A stretch of 64,000 nt of DNA from Nonomuraea angiospora (lineage in GTDB: Bacteria > Actinomycetota > Actinomycetes > Streptosporangiales > Streptosporangiaceae), in the NCBI RefSeq assembly GCF_014873145.1, contig NZ_JADBEK010000001.1, positions 11,284,001-11,348,000 of the forward strand, written 5' to 3'. The position numbers and the translations under genes were made by a program. The notes beneath the pieces are model-generated. The model saw nothing but the letters and a program-made list of their open reading frames with translations. It was not told the origin of the DNA and did no database searches. Below, one piece after another: positions 46,625 to 54,689 of this stretch (positions are counted from its first letter, which is position 1; each line of letters starts with the position of its first letter).

Positions 46625-47068
46625 ATGGAGAGCGCGACGGACGCCGGGGCGCGGCCCGGGCCGGGCTTCGCCGCGACGCTGGTGCGGATGTCGCACCTGG
46701 TGCAGCACGTCTTCGCCGACGTCAGCCGCGAGCGGGACATCACCCCGCAGCAGGCGCAACTGCTTTGCGTGCTGACGAGCGGCGACGGGATCGGGATGAC
46801 GGACCTCAGCAGGCTCCTGCACCTGGAGAAGCCGAGCCTCACCGGGCTGGTGGACCGGGCGGAGCGGCGCGGCCTGGTCCGCCGCGTGCGCGACGACGCC
46901 GACCGGCGCGCGTGCCGGGTCGAGTTGACGTCCGAGGGTGAGGATCTAGCCGTGCGGGTGCACGGAGAGATCGTCAGCAGGCTGGAGGCGCTGGCCGCGG
47001 ACCTGCCGGGGGAGGACAGGCTGCGGGTCGCCGACACCTTGACCATCCTGCTCGCGCAGACCTGCTAG
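46625..47068 (+). CDS. MarR-family transcriptional regulator
   Basis: 147 residues from the ATG at 46625, chosen because AGGAGG ends 6 bases upstream; the GTG at 46619 overlaps that site. Winged HTH: DITPQQAQLLCVLTSGDGIG, MTDLSRLLHLEKPSLTGLVD, RAERRGLVRRVRDDADRRAC RVELTSEGEDLA. Divergent from the MFS exporter and preceded by an almost perfect palindrome, so it is the local repressor, probably relieved by a toxic compound. Confidence 0.9.
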   Translation: MESATDAGARPGPGFAATLVRMSHLVQHVFADVSRERDITPQQAQLLCVLTSGDGIGMTDLSRLLHLEKPSLTGLVDRAERRGLVRRVRDDADRRACRVELTSEGEDLAVRVHGEIVSRLEALAADLPGEDRLRVADTLTILLAQTC

Positions 47069-47267
47069 AGAGCGCTTCTCCGGGCAGGTCACAAGCTGGC
47101 CTGGCAAGGGCCCGCCTGACGGCGCGTTGGGAGCTGGAGCACTGCGCCTGCCGATGATGTCATCCGGCCAGGTCATGGCCTTGCCGGGGATCGCTTGGCG
47201 CGCGTGATGCCCAGCTACTCGGAGTGCGGCATGATGATCGTCTGCGCTCTTTCGCCTGGCCTGTCTC

Positions 47268-47560
47268 GCCGTGAGATTCGCCCCCGAGGACCGTGCCCTC
47301 CTCGCCGCCCTGCTGGCGGCACTGCCGCGCAAGGTCCTGCGCCGGCTGCGGCTCCTCGTTCGCCCGGACACCGTTTTGCGCCGGCACCGCGATCTGATGA
47401 GACGGCGTCATGCCCGTACCTGCCGGCCGAAGCGGCCGGGGCGCCCGCCCACGGTCCGCTCCGTCCGTGCGCTCATCCGGCACCTGAGCGGGCGTCCAGC
47501 ACCTGGCCTGACTTCCTGCGTTCGCAAGCTGAGGTGCTGCCGGTCTGCGACTCCGGTATT
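47268..47560 (+). pseudogene. Integrase-core transposase, N-terminal remnant
   Basis: FAPEDRALLAALLAALPRKV LRRLRLLVRPDTVLRRHRDL MRRRHARTCRPKRPGRPPTV is the N-terminal part of an rve-type transposase. After a deletion another frame gives STWPDFLRSQAEVLPVCD, which belongs some 60 residues further on (normal T-W-x-D-F-L-R-S-Q-A-E-A-L-L-A-C-D-F). The catalytic domain is gone. In the 200 bp before it (47069-47267) I recognise nothing. Confidence 0.6.
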
Positions 47561-47764
47561 TCGTACGACGAGGCCGTCGGTGCGGAGCCGGCGTAGCTGC
47601 AGCGAGACCGTCGACATGTCGATGTGCAGGCGCTCGGCGATGTCGGAGACGCGCATGGGCTCGGCGACGTCGAAGTGCTCCAGCAGGCGCAGCTCGCTGC
47701 CGGGCAGATCGCACCCCGAGCGACGCGCCACCTCGGCCCGACGGAAATCCCTATTGACCATATC
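47480..47764 (-). pseudogene. MarR-family regulator fragment
   Basis: MVNRDFRRAEVARRSGCDLP GSELRLLEHFDVAEPMRVSD IAERLHIDMSTVSLQLRRLR TDGLVVRN is the winged-HTH part of a MarR protein. After TGVADRQ the C-terminal family pattern dissolves into the transposase remnant, and the N-terminus lacks a clear start and ribosome site. It is divergent from the carbonic anhydrase gene and might once have regulated it. Confidence 0.55.
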
Positions 47765-47807
47765 GGAATTGCGGGTAAGGGTAAGAGGACCGGTAGAGGG
47801 AGGCCCG

Positions 47808-48302
47808 ATGAGCATCACCGACGAGCTGGTCGCCAACGCCGAGCGCTATGCCGAGTCCTTCCGGCATGGGGCGCTGGCCCTGCCGCCTGCCAAGCGGGTG
47901 GCCGTGGTGGCCTGTATGGACGCGCGGCTCAACGTCTACGGCCTGCTCGGGCTGGGAGAAGGGGACGCGCACGTCATCCGCAACGCGGGCGGCGTCATCA
48001 CGGCGGGCGAGCGCCGCAGCCTGGCCATCAGCCAGCGGCTGCTGGGCACTCGCGAGATCGTCCTGATCCATCACACCGACTGCGGCATGCTCACCTTCAC
48101 CGACGACGGCTTCAAGCGGGACGTCTACGACGACATCGGCATCAAGCCCGACTGGGCCGCCGAGGCGTTCACCGACCTGGAGGAGGACGTGATCCAGTCC
48201 ATCCGGCGCATCCGGGCGGACCCGTTCATCCCGCACAAGGACGCGATCCGGGGGTTCGTCTACGACGTCAGGACCGGGCGGCTCGGCGAGGTCAAGCCGT
48301 AG
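47808..48302 (+). CDS. Beta-carbonic anhydrase
   Basis: 164 residues, start behind GAGGGAGG. Zinc ligands Cys36 in VACMDARL, His89 and Cys92 in IHHTDCGM, with Asp38/Arg40 forming the catalytic dyad; this is the compact actinobacterial/archaeal (cab-type) beta class. It interconverts CO2 and bicarbonate in the cytoplasm. A possible -35 TTGACC lies at 47754-47759. Followed by 263 bp in which I see no gene, only the promoter of the next operon near its end. Confidence 0.9.
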   Translation: MSITDELVANAERYAESFRHGALALPPAKRVAVVACMDARLNVYGLLGLGEGDAHVIRNAGGVITAGERRSLAISQRLLGTREIVLIHHTDCGMLTFTDDGFKRDVYDDIGIKPDWAAEAFTDLEEDVIQSIRRIRADPFIPHKDAIRGFVYDVRTGRLGEVKP

Positions 48303-48506
48303 CCGCACCCGCCATGAGCTCCGGTCCCGGTCGGTGAACGTATTCGAGCGCACGGCACGGCCTCGCCGTGGCCGCCACTCTGCACGATGAGATCGCCGTG
48401 CTCGATCGGGCTGCCTACGTGCCGCGCTGGCCAGGGGTCCAACTCCGTCTCTCCGAGATGGCCGACCGGGTCCGCTGTAGAGCCGCCACTATGACGTCTC
48501 CATGGG

Positions 48507-48536
48507 TTGACATCCGAGTATTCCTACCTGAATAGT
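48507..48536 (+). promoter_or_regulatory. Probable promoter of the nine-gene importer/oxygenase operon
   Basis: A perfect -35 TTGACA (48507-48512) is followed after 18 bp by AATAGT (48531-48536). The spacer contains TATTC-CTACCT-GAATA, a 5-bp inverted repeat that overlaps the -10. The start codon of the binding-protein gene is 30 bp downstream with AAGGAG as ribosome site. The element is clearly AT-richer than its surroundings. Confidence 0.5.
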
Positions 48537-48565
48537 GGGTTGGAGTTCGCCATGAAGGAGCACCC

Positions 48566-50221
48566 ATGAGGGAATTCCCCCGTCCCTTCAACCGGCCCGC
48601 CCTTCCGGGGGCCACCGATTTGACCAGGCGGGTCCTGCTCGCCGGGACAGGAGGGGGAGCCCTCTCGCTTCTGCTGGCCGCCTGCGGCGCAGGCGGCGGG
48701 GCCCCGTTGACCGGCGCGGACAGCGGGGCCCCGCAGGCCGGCGCGGGCGCCAACGCCGCGGCGTCCGCGCCACCCCGGCGCGGCGGGACCCTGCGCGCGG
48801 GCTCCCCTCCACCGCCGACCGCCGTGGACCCCGTCACCATGTACGACGGCTCGGCCATCGCCATCGTCCAGCTCGTCGCCGACTACCTGATCTGGCTCGA
48901 CCGGGACTTCACGCTGAAGCCGCGGCTGGCCGAGAAGTGGGAGTCCGAGGACGGTGGCAAGCGGTGGGTGTTCACGCTGCGCAAGGGCGTCACCTTCTCC
49001 GACGGCACGCCGCTCGACGCGGAGATCGTCAAGGCGAGCTTCGACCGGCTGCTCGACCCGAAGTCCAAGTCCGCCGCGCTGTCCGCCTTCGATACGGTGC
49101 TGGCGAAGGGCGGGGTGGGCGTGCGCGACGCCGCCACGGTCGTCTTCACGCTCGAACGGGCCTTCTCCGACTTCCCGTATCTGGTTTCGGCGGGCAACTA
49201 CAACGCGGTGATCCTGAAGAAGGACTACGCGGGCGACTTCACGAAGAAGCCGATCGGCACCGGGCCGTTCCTGCTGGAGTCGTACGACGCGTCGTCGGGG
49301 GCCACGTTCACCCGCAACCCGAAGTACTGGGAGCCGGGTAAACCGTACCTCGACGGAGTGAAGATCACCTTCTACGCCGACGACCAGGCTGACCTGCTGG
49401 CGCTGCAGAGCGGTGAGATCGATGCGCAGATCCTCAGCCGCCCGCAGCTCGTCGGCCCGCTCAAGGGGCTCGGTGACATCACCGTGGACCAGGTCCAGGG
49501 CACCGGTCTGACCGCGTTCACGCTGCGCACGGACCGGCCGCCGTTCGACCGCAAGGAGGCGCGACAGGCGGTCGCGTACGCGCTGGACCGGCCCGGCGTG
49601 AACGCCACCATCTACGACGGCATCGGGGCTCTGGGCAACGACCACCTGTTCGCCCCGCTGTTCCCGGCCGCGCCGGACGGCATCGCCCAGCGCGCCAAGG
49701 ACCCGGCCAAGGTCGCCGAGCTGCTCGGCGGGCAGCCGCTGAAGTTCACCCTGACCTATGACCCGCCCAGCAAGGACTACGCGCTCACCGTCCAGAACCA
49801 GCTCAAGCAGGCCGGCATCCAGGTCGAGCTGGACCAGCGCACCTCGGCCGACTTCTACGGGGGCGACCAGGAGAAGGACACCCCGTGGCTGTTCTCCACC
49901 GCGAACCTCGTCGGCTGGGCCGGCCGCGCCACCCCCAGCCAGTTCATCATCCCCATGGTCAAGGGCGGCGGCGTGTGGAACGGCTCCAAGTACGCCAACC
50001 CCGCCCTCGATGCGGCCGCCGACGCCTACGACGCCGCCCAGACCCCCGGCGAACGGGCGGCCCAGGCCGAGATCATCGCCAAGGCCCTGCACGAGGACAT
50101 CCCGGTGATCGTGGCCGTGTGGAGCGGGACCGTCCGCGCCTACAACGGCAGGAAGTTCACCGGCATCCAGGCTCACCCCTCCAGCTACGTCGACTTCAGC
50201 TCGGTCTCGCAGGTCGTGTGA
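48566..50221 (+). CDS. Dipeptide/nickel-type ABC transporter substrate-binding lipoprotein (SBP family 5)
   Basis: 551 residues. Signal region with twin-arginine-like LTRRVLLAGTGGGALSLLLA and lipobox LLAAC. Family 5 features: RRGGTLRAGSPPPPTAVDPV, LAEKWESEDGGKRWVFTLRK GVTFSDGTPLDAEIVKASFD R, and GTGPFLLESYDASSGATFTR NPKYWEPGKPYLDGVKITFY. It binds peptides or other medium-sized amide- or carboxylate-bearing solutes outside the membrane. The next gene overlaps it by one base. Confidence 0.9.
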   Translation: MREFPRPFNRPALPGATDLTRRVLLAGTGGGALSLLLAACGAGGGAPLTGADSGAPQAGAGANAAASAPPRRGGTLRAGSPPPPTAVDPVTMYDGSAIAIVQLVADYLIWLDRDFTLKPRLAEKWESEDGGKRWVFTLRKGVTFSDGTPLDAEIVKASFDRLLDPKSKSAALSAFDTVLAKGGVGVRDAATVVFTLERAFSDFPYLVSAGNYNAVILKKDYAGDFTKKPIGTGPFLLESYDASSGATFTRNPKYWEPGKPYLDGVKITFYADDQADLLALQSGEIDAQILSRPQLVGPLKGLGDITVDQVQGTGLTAFTLRTDRPPFDRKEARQAVAYALDRPGVNATIYDGIGALGNDHLFAPLFPAAPDGIAQRAKDPAKVAELLGGQPLKFTLTYDPPSKDYALTVQNQLKQAGIQVELDQRTSADFYGGDQEKDTPWLFSTANLVGWAGRATPSQFIIPMVKGGGVWNGSKYANPALDAAADAYDAAQTPGERAAQAEIIAKALHEDIPVIVAVWSGTVRAYNGRKFTGIQAHPSSYVDFSSVSQVV

Positions 50222-51171
50222 TGCGCTTCCTGCTGCGCCGGCTGGTGGCCGTGCCGCTGACCCTGCTCGGGGTGTCGGTTCTGGTGTTCGTCACGACCGA
50301 GCTGGTGCCGGGAGACGTCGCCCGTACAATCCTGGGCCGCGAGGCGAGCGCGGAGTCCGTCGCCCGCCTGCGCTCCCAGCTCGGCCTGGACGCACCCCTG
50401 CCCGAGCGGTACGCGGACTGGCTGGGCGGCTTCCTCACCGGCCGCTGGGGCGAGTCCTACACGCTCGGCGTGCCGGTCCGCGACCTCGTGCTCGACCGCC
50501 TCGCGGCCTCGATGCTGCTGGCGGCGCTGGCGTTCGCCCTGCTCGTGCCGGTCGCCGTCGGCCTCGGGCTGGTCGCGGGCGTCAACCACGACCGGCCCCT
50601 GGACCGCCTGGTCAGCGTGAGCGGGCTGGCGTTGGGGGCGACGCCCGAGTTCGTGACCGGGGTGGTGCTGCTGGTGGTGTTCGCGGTGCGGCTGCGCTGG
50701 TTCCCTTCCTCGGCGCAGGCGCCGGACGGCTCCTCCCTGCTCGTCCGGCTGGGCCATCTGGCGCTGCCGGCGCTCTCACTGGTGCTGCTGTGCACCGGAT
50801 ACGTCGCCCGGCACGTCCGCGCCGGCGCCGTGGTCGCGATTGAGAGCGCGTACGCGGGCGCCGCCGAACTGCGCGGCCTCACCCGGTGGCAGGTGGTGCG
50901 GCGGCACGTGCTGCGCAACTCCACCATTGCGGCCACCAGTGCGCTGGGCGTGCAGCTGCAGTTCCTGCTCGGCGGGCTGGTCACGGTGGAGCTGCTGTTC
51001 AACCATCCGGGGATCGGGGCGCTGCTGCTGTCGTCCGCGGTGGACAAGGACCTGCCGACCCTCCAGGCCACGGCCATGGTGCTGGGGCTGCTCTACATGG
51101 TGATCGTGCTGGCCGCCGACGTGGCGTACCGGGTGCTCGATCCGCGCATCCGGCTGGGGGCGGCGTCGTGA
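50221..51171 (+). CDS. ABC transporter permease (DppB/OppB type)
   Basis: 316 residues. N-terminal FLLRRLVAVPLTLLGVSVLV and VTTELVPGDVARTILGREAS are typical of OppB/DppB; the EAA loop reads YAGAAELRGLTRWQVVRRHV LRN. Six membrane helices are predicted by eye, ending LYMVIVLAADVAYRVLDPRI RLGAA. Overlaps the next permease gene by 4 bp (GTGA). Confidence 0.9.
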   Translation: MRFLLRRLVAVPLTLLGVSVLVFVTTELVPGDVARTILGREASAESVARLRSQLGLDAPLPERYADWLGGFLTGRWGESYTLGVPVRDLVLDRLAASMLLAALAFALLVPVAVGLGLVAGVNHDRPLDRLVSVSGLALGATPEFVTGVVLLVVFAVRLRWFPSSAQAPDGSSLLVRLGHLALPALSLVLLCTGYVARHVRAGAVVAIESAYAGAAELRGLTRWQVVRRHVLRNSTIAATSALGVQLQFLLGGLVTVELLFNHPGIGALLLSSAVDKDLPTLQATAMVLGLLYMVIVLAADVAYRVLDPRIRLGAAS

Positions 51172-52001
51172 CGGCCATCGCACTGCCGTTCACGCGGCGG
51201 CACAGGCACCGGACCGCTCTGGGCATCGGCGCGGGGATCGTCCTCGCATGGGCGGTCGTGGCGGTGCTCTGGCCACAGCTCGTGCCGTACGAGCCGGACC
51301 TGCAGGACCCGGCTGCCCGCTTCCTGCCGCCGGGCGGCGCGCACTGGCTGGGCACCGACCAGTTCGGCAGGGACACCTTCTCGCGGCTGCTCGCGGGCGC
51401 CCGGCCGGTGCTCCTGGTCGCGCCGGCGGCCACCGTGCTGGCGGTCGTGGCCGGAACCCTGGTGGGGCTGGCGGCCGGCACCTACGGCGGGCTGCTGGAC
51501 GAGATCGTCATGCGGGTCCTCGACGCCGTCGTCGTGTTCCCCTCGATCATCGCGACCGTGCTGGTCGTGGCGCTGGCCGGGCGGTCGGTCACGGTCATGG
51601 TGCTGGTCATCGCCGCGTCGTTCGTGCCGATCGTGGCGCGCAGCGTGCGCGCCGCCACGCTGGTGGAGCGGGAGAAGTCCTACGTGGAGGCGGCCCGGCT
51701 GCGCGGCGAGCGGTCCTGGGGCCTGACGGTGCGCGAGATCCTGCCGAACGTCGCCCCGACGGTGCTCGTGGAGGCCACGTCCCGCTTCGGCGACGCGATC
51801 TTCGCCGCGGCCACGTTGTCGTTCCTCGGTCTCGGGCAGCCGCCGGGCTCGCCCGACTGGGGGGCGTCGGTGTCGGACAACCGACTGTGGCTGCAGCTCG
51901 CGCCGTGGACGGTGCTCGGCCCCGCGCTGGCCATCGCCTCGCTCGTGGTCGGGATCGCGCTGGTCGCGGACGCGCTACGCGGGCGCTGGGAGGCGTCATG
52001 A
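51168..52001 (+). CDS. ABC transporter permease (DppC/OppC type)
   Basis: 277 residues from GTG 51168. GGAHWLGTDQFGRDTFSRLL is the OppC/DppC hallmark (LGTDxxGRDxxSRL), followed by helices such as VLDAVVVFPSIIATVLVVAL and the EAA loop YVEAARLRGERSWGLTVREI LPN. The C-terminus FLGLGQPPGSPDWGASVSDN is also typical. Overlaps the downstream ATPase gene by 4 bp. Confidence 0.9.
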   Translation: MTAIALPFTRRHRHRTALGIGAGIVLAWAVVAVLWPQLVPYEPDLQDPAARFLPPGGAHWLGTDQFGRDTFSRLLAGARPVLLVAPAATVLAVVAGTLVGLAAGTYGGLLDEIVMRVLDAVVVFPSIIATVLVVALAGRSVTVMVLVIAASFVPIVARSVRAATLVEREKSYVEAARLRGERSWGLTVREILPNVAPTVLVEATSRFGDAIFAAATLSFLGLGQPPGSPDWGASVSDNRLWLQLAPWTVLGPALAIASLVVGIALVADALRGRWEAS

Positions 52002-53995
52002 CCGGGCTCAGGATCGAGGATCTGTCCGTCGCCTACGCGGGGAAGGCGGCGGTGCGCGGGGTGTCGTTCACGGTGGCGCCCGGCCAGACGTACGGGCTCG
52101 TGGGGGAGTCGGGGTGCGGCAAGACGACCGTGGGCCGGGCGCTCGGAGGCCAGGTCGCGCGTGGCGGAGCGATCACCTCGGGCCGGATCGTCGTGGACGG
52201 CGTGGACGTGCTCGGGCTGCCGCCCGCGGGCCTGCGGCGCTGGCGGGCGGCGGCGCTGGCCGTCGTGCACCAGGAGGCGAGCGCCTCGCTCGACCCGACC
52301 ATGCGGGTGGGCACGCAGCTCACCCAGGCGCTGCGGGCGCGCGGTCGCGACCGCCGGGAGGTCCCCGAATTGCTGGAACGGGTGCGCCTGCCTGATCCCC
52401 GCGCGATCGCCCGCCGGTATCCGCACCAGTTGTCGGGCGGGCAGCAGCAGCGGGTGGTCATCGCCGCGGCCCTCGCCGCCCGCCCCCGGCTGCTCGTCCT
52501 CGACGAGCCGACGACCGGGCTGGACGCGACGGTCGAGCGGGAGATCCTGGAGCTGATCGGCGAGCTGCGGGCCGAGCTCGCCGCGGCGGTGGTGCTGATC
52601 AGCCACGACCTGGATCTCGTCGGACGACTGTGCGACCGCGTCGGGGTCCTGTACGCGGGCCGCCTGGTTGAGGAGGGACCGGCTGCGACGGTCCTCCGGG
52701 AGCCCGCGCACCCGTACCCGGCGGCGCTGCTGGCCGGTACGCCCCGGCTGGGCCGTACCCGGCGCACCCACCCGCTGACCCCCATCCCCGGCCATCCGCC
52801 CGTCCCGGGAGAGGAGCTCGCGGGCTGCTCGTTCGCCCCCCGCTGCCCCCGGGCGGACGCGTTGTGCCACGCCACCGCCCCGGCACCGTCCGCGGTGGCG
52901 GTGGCGGTGGCGGTGGCGGTGGCCGGTGTGCCTGTGCCGCCCGTCGCCTCGGGCGTGGCGGCTCTCCACCAGGTGAGCTGCCACCACCCGGGCCAGGCCC
53001 GGCGACCGGAACCGCGACCGCAGCCCCCGCAGAGGCAGCCCGCGGAGACGGAACCTACGGAGACGGAGCCCGCCGTGCCGGAGCGCGGGCCGCTGCTGGA
53101 GATCCGGGGACTGACGCGCCGGTACGGCAGGACCGTGGCCGTGGACGGTGCCGATCTGGTGATCCGGAGGGGTGAGGTCGTCGGGCTGGTCGGCGAGTCG
53201 GGCAGCGGCAAGACCACGCTCGCCAGGGCGGTCGCCGGGCTGGCAGGACGCGGACCGGGGACGATCACGTTGCACGGACGTCCCCTCCATCCCTCGGTGA
53301 CCCGCCGGGACCCCGGGCAGCGGCGCGCCGTACAGATGGTCTTCCAGAACCCCTACGCCTCCCTCAACCCGAGCCACACCGTCCGCGTCATCCTGGCCAA
53401 GGCGGCCCGCAGCCTCGGCGGCACACGAGACCCGGCGGACCTGGCGAGGGAGGCGGGCCTCGACGCGTACATCCTTGACGCCCGCCCCGACCGCCTGTCC
53501 GGCGGCCAGCGCCAGCGGGCCGCCATCGCCCGCGCCTTCGCCGGCGAACCCGACCTGGTGGTGTGCGACGAGCCCGTGTCCGCCCTGGATGTCAGCGTGC
53601 AGGCCGGCGTGCTGCGGCTGCTCGACGACCGGCAGCGGGCCGGCGGCACGTCGTACCTGTTCATCTCGCACGACCTGGCCGTCGTCGGCTACCTCGCCGA
53701 CCGGATCGCGGTGATGTACCAGGGCCGGATCGTCGAGCAGGGACCGGCCGGGCAGGTCCTGCACGGCCCGCACCACCCCTACACGGCGCTGCTCGTCGGC
53801 AGCCGCCGGCCTGGAGCCCCGGGCCGGGTGAGCGCCACCGGATGCCCGTTCGCCGGCACCTGCCCCAGCCGCGTCGGCGGACTGTGCGACACGAGCGCGC
53901 CACCGGCGCGCGACCTCGGACAGGGGCACGTCGTCCGCTGTCACCTCGATCCCGAGCGGCTCCCACGTCGAGCCGGGAACAGCACGTCACCATAA
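51998..53995 (+). CDS. Fused double ABC ATPase (DppD-DppF type)
   Basis: 665 residues with two complete nucleotide-binding domains. First: Walker A GESGCGKTT, signature LSGGQQQR, Walker B LLVLDEPTTGLD. Second: GESGSGKTT, LSGGQRQR, LVVCDEPVSALDV. Each is followed by the oligopeptide-type cysteine-rich tail (CSFAPRCPRADALC; CPFAGTCPSRVGGLC). The two are joined by a linker of about 70 residues containing a Val-Ala repeat encoded by five perfect GCGGTG hexamers (52892-52921). In most organisms these domains are separate genes. Confidence 0.9.
   Translation: MTGLRIEDLSVAYAGKAAVRGVSFTVAPGQTYGLVGESGCGKTTVGRALGGQVARGGAITSGRIVVDGVDVLGLPPAGLRRWRAAALAVVHQEASASLDPTMRVGTQLTQALRARGRDRREVPELLERVRLPDPRAIARRYPHQLSGGQQQRVVIAAALAARPRLLVLDEPTTGLDATVEREILELIGELRAELAAAVVLISHDLDLVGRLCDRVGVLYAGRLVEEGPAATVLREPAHPYPAALLAGTPRLGRTRRTHPLTPIPGHPPVPGEELAGCSFAPRCPRADALCHATAPAPSAVAVAVAVAVAGVPVPPVASGVAALHQVSCHHPGQARRPEPRPQPPQRQPAETEPTETEPAVPERGPLLEIRGLTRRYGRTVAVDGADLVIRRGEVVGLVGESGSGKTTLARAVAGLAGRGPGTITLHGRPLHPSVTRRDPGQRRAVQMVFQNPYASLNPSHTVRVILAKAARSLGGTRDPADLAREAGLDAYILDARPDRLSGGQRQRAAIARAFAGEPDLVVCDEPVSALDVSVQAGVLRLLDDRQRAGGTSYLFISHDLAVVGYLADRIAVMYQGRIVEQGPAGQVLHGPHHPYTALLVGSRRPGAPGRVSATGCPFAGTCPSRVGGLCDTSAPPARDLGQGHVVRCHLDPERLPRRAGNSTSP
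52892..52921. repeat. Perfect hexanucleotide tandem repeat (GCGGTG)x5 inside the fused ATPase gene
   Basis: Five head-to-tail copies encode alternating Ala-Val in the linker between the two ATPase domains. Because the unit is 6 bp, copy-number changes keep the reading frame and only alter linker length. Located in a part of the protein with no catalytic role. Confidence 0.85.
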
Positions 53996-54017
53996 CCGCT
54001 CTCCGGAAGGAAGCACC

Positions 54018-54689
54018 ATGTCCGACCACGAGTTCGCCGGTCTGCCCGGCCCCGTGCAGCGCCGATGGGTCACCGTCTCCACCGGCGACCACGTGAGCGG
54101 CGTCGCCTGGGGGCCGGGACCGCCGGAAGTCGTCCTGCTGCACGCCGCCGGCGGCAGCGCCCGCGACTGGGACGGCCCGCTGGCTGGGCTCGGCCGTCCC
54201 GCGCTGGCCCTCGACCTGCCGGGCCACGGTCGCTCCAGCCGCCACAGCGCCGTCTACGCGCCCCGCAGACTGGTGCTGCCCATCGCCGAGGCGATCAGAT
54301 CGTTCGCCCCGAAGGCCAAGGCGGTGGCCGGGACCGGGCTCGGCGCGCTCGCCGCCGCCGCGCTGGCCGCCCGGCACCCGCACCTCGTCCCCGCCCTCAT
54401 TCTCATCGGAACCCTCCCCGGGCATCCCGCTCCCTCGGACGACGCCGAGTACCTCTGGCAGGGGCTCGCCCGGCTCGCCGCCGGGGGAGCACCCGTCACG
54501 GTCGTCCGGGGCAGCCTGAGCGACGCCGCCGTGGCCGAGCTGAGCGAGCGCGTGCCGTCCGCCCGGCTCGTCGCCTCGGAGGAACACAGCCCCGCTCCCG
54601 ACGGACCACCACCCACCGCGGCCGGGCTCACGCCCGCCCGGCTCGCCGACCTCCTGCTGACCGGCCCGACCACGAGGAGCAGCTCATGA
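54018..54689 (+). CDS. Alpha/beta hydrolase
   Basis: 223 residues. VVLLHAAGGSARDWDGPLAG is the oxyanion loop, ALDLPGHGRSSRHSA the typical DLPGHG strand, and AVAGTGLGALAAAALAARHP occupies the place of the nucleophile elbow: it reads GTGLGA, so the usual Ser (or Cys/Asp) nucleophile of GxSxG is replaced by Gly. The C-terminal His is in ASEEHSPAP. It is short for the family and may be a non-hydrolytic or unusual member. Coupled by a 4-bp overlap to the oxygenase gene. Confidence 0.75.
   Translation: MSDHEFAGLPGPVQRRWVTVSTGDHVSGVAWGPGPPEVVLLHAAGGSARDWDGPLAGLGRPALALDLPGHGRSSRHSAVYAPRRLVLPIAEAIRSFAPKAKAVAGTGLGALAAAALAARHPHLVPALILIGTLPGHPAPSDDAEYLWQGLARLAAGGAPVTVVRGSLSDAAVAELSERVPSARLVASEEHSPAPDGPPPTAAGLTPARLADLLLTGPTTRSSS

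Noticed and set aside
47754..47790. Promoter for the carbonic anhydrase gene (TTGACC followed by TAAGGG)
   Set aside because: The -35 is reasonable but no good -10 occurs at 16-18 bp; mentioned only as a possibility in the gene entry.
51680..53944. Long reading frame antisense to the fused ATPase and permease
   Set aside because: A shadow of the real genes; it contains no recognisable domain and runs against a tightly coupled operon.
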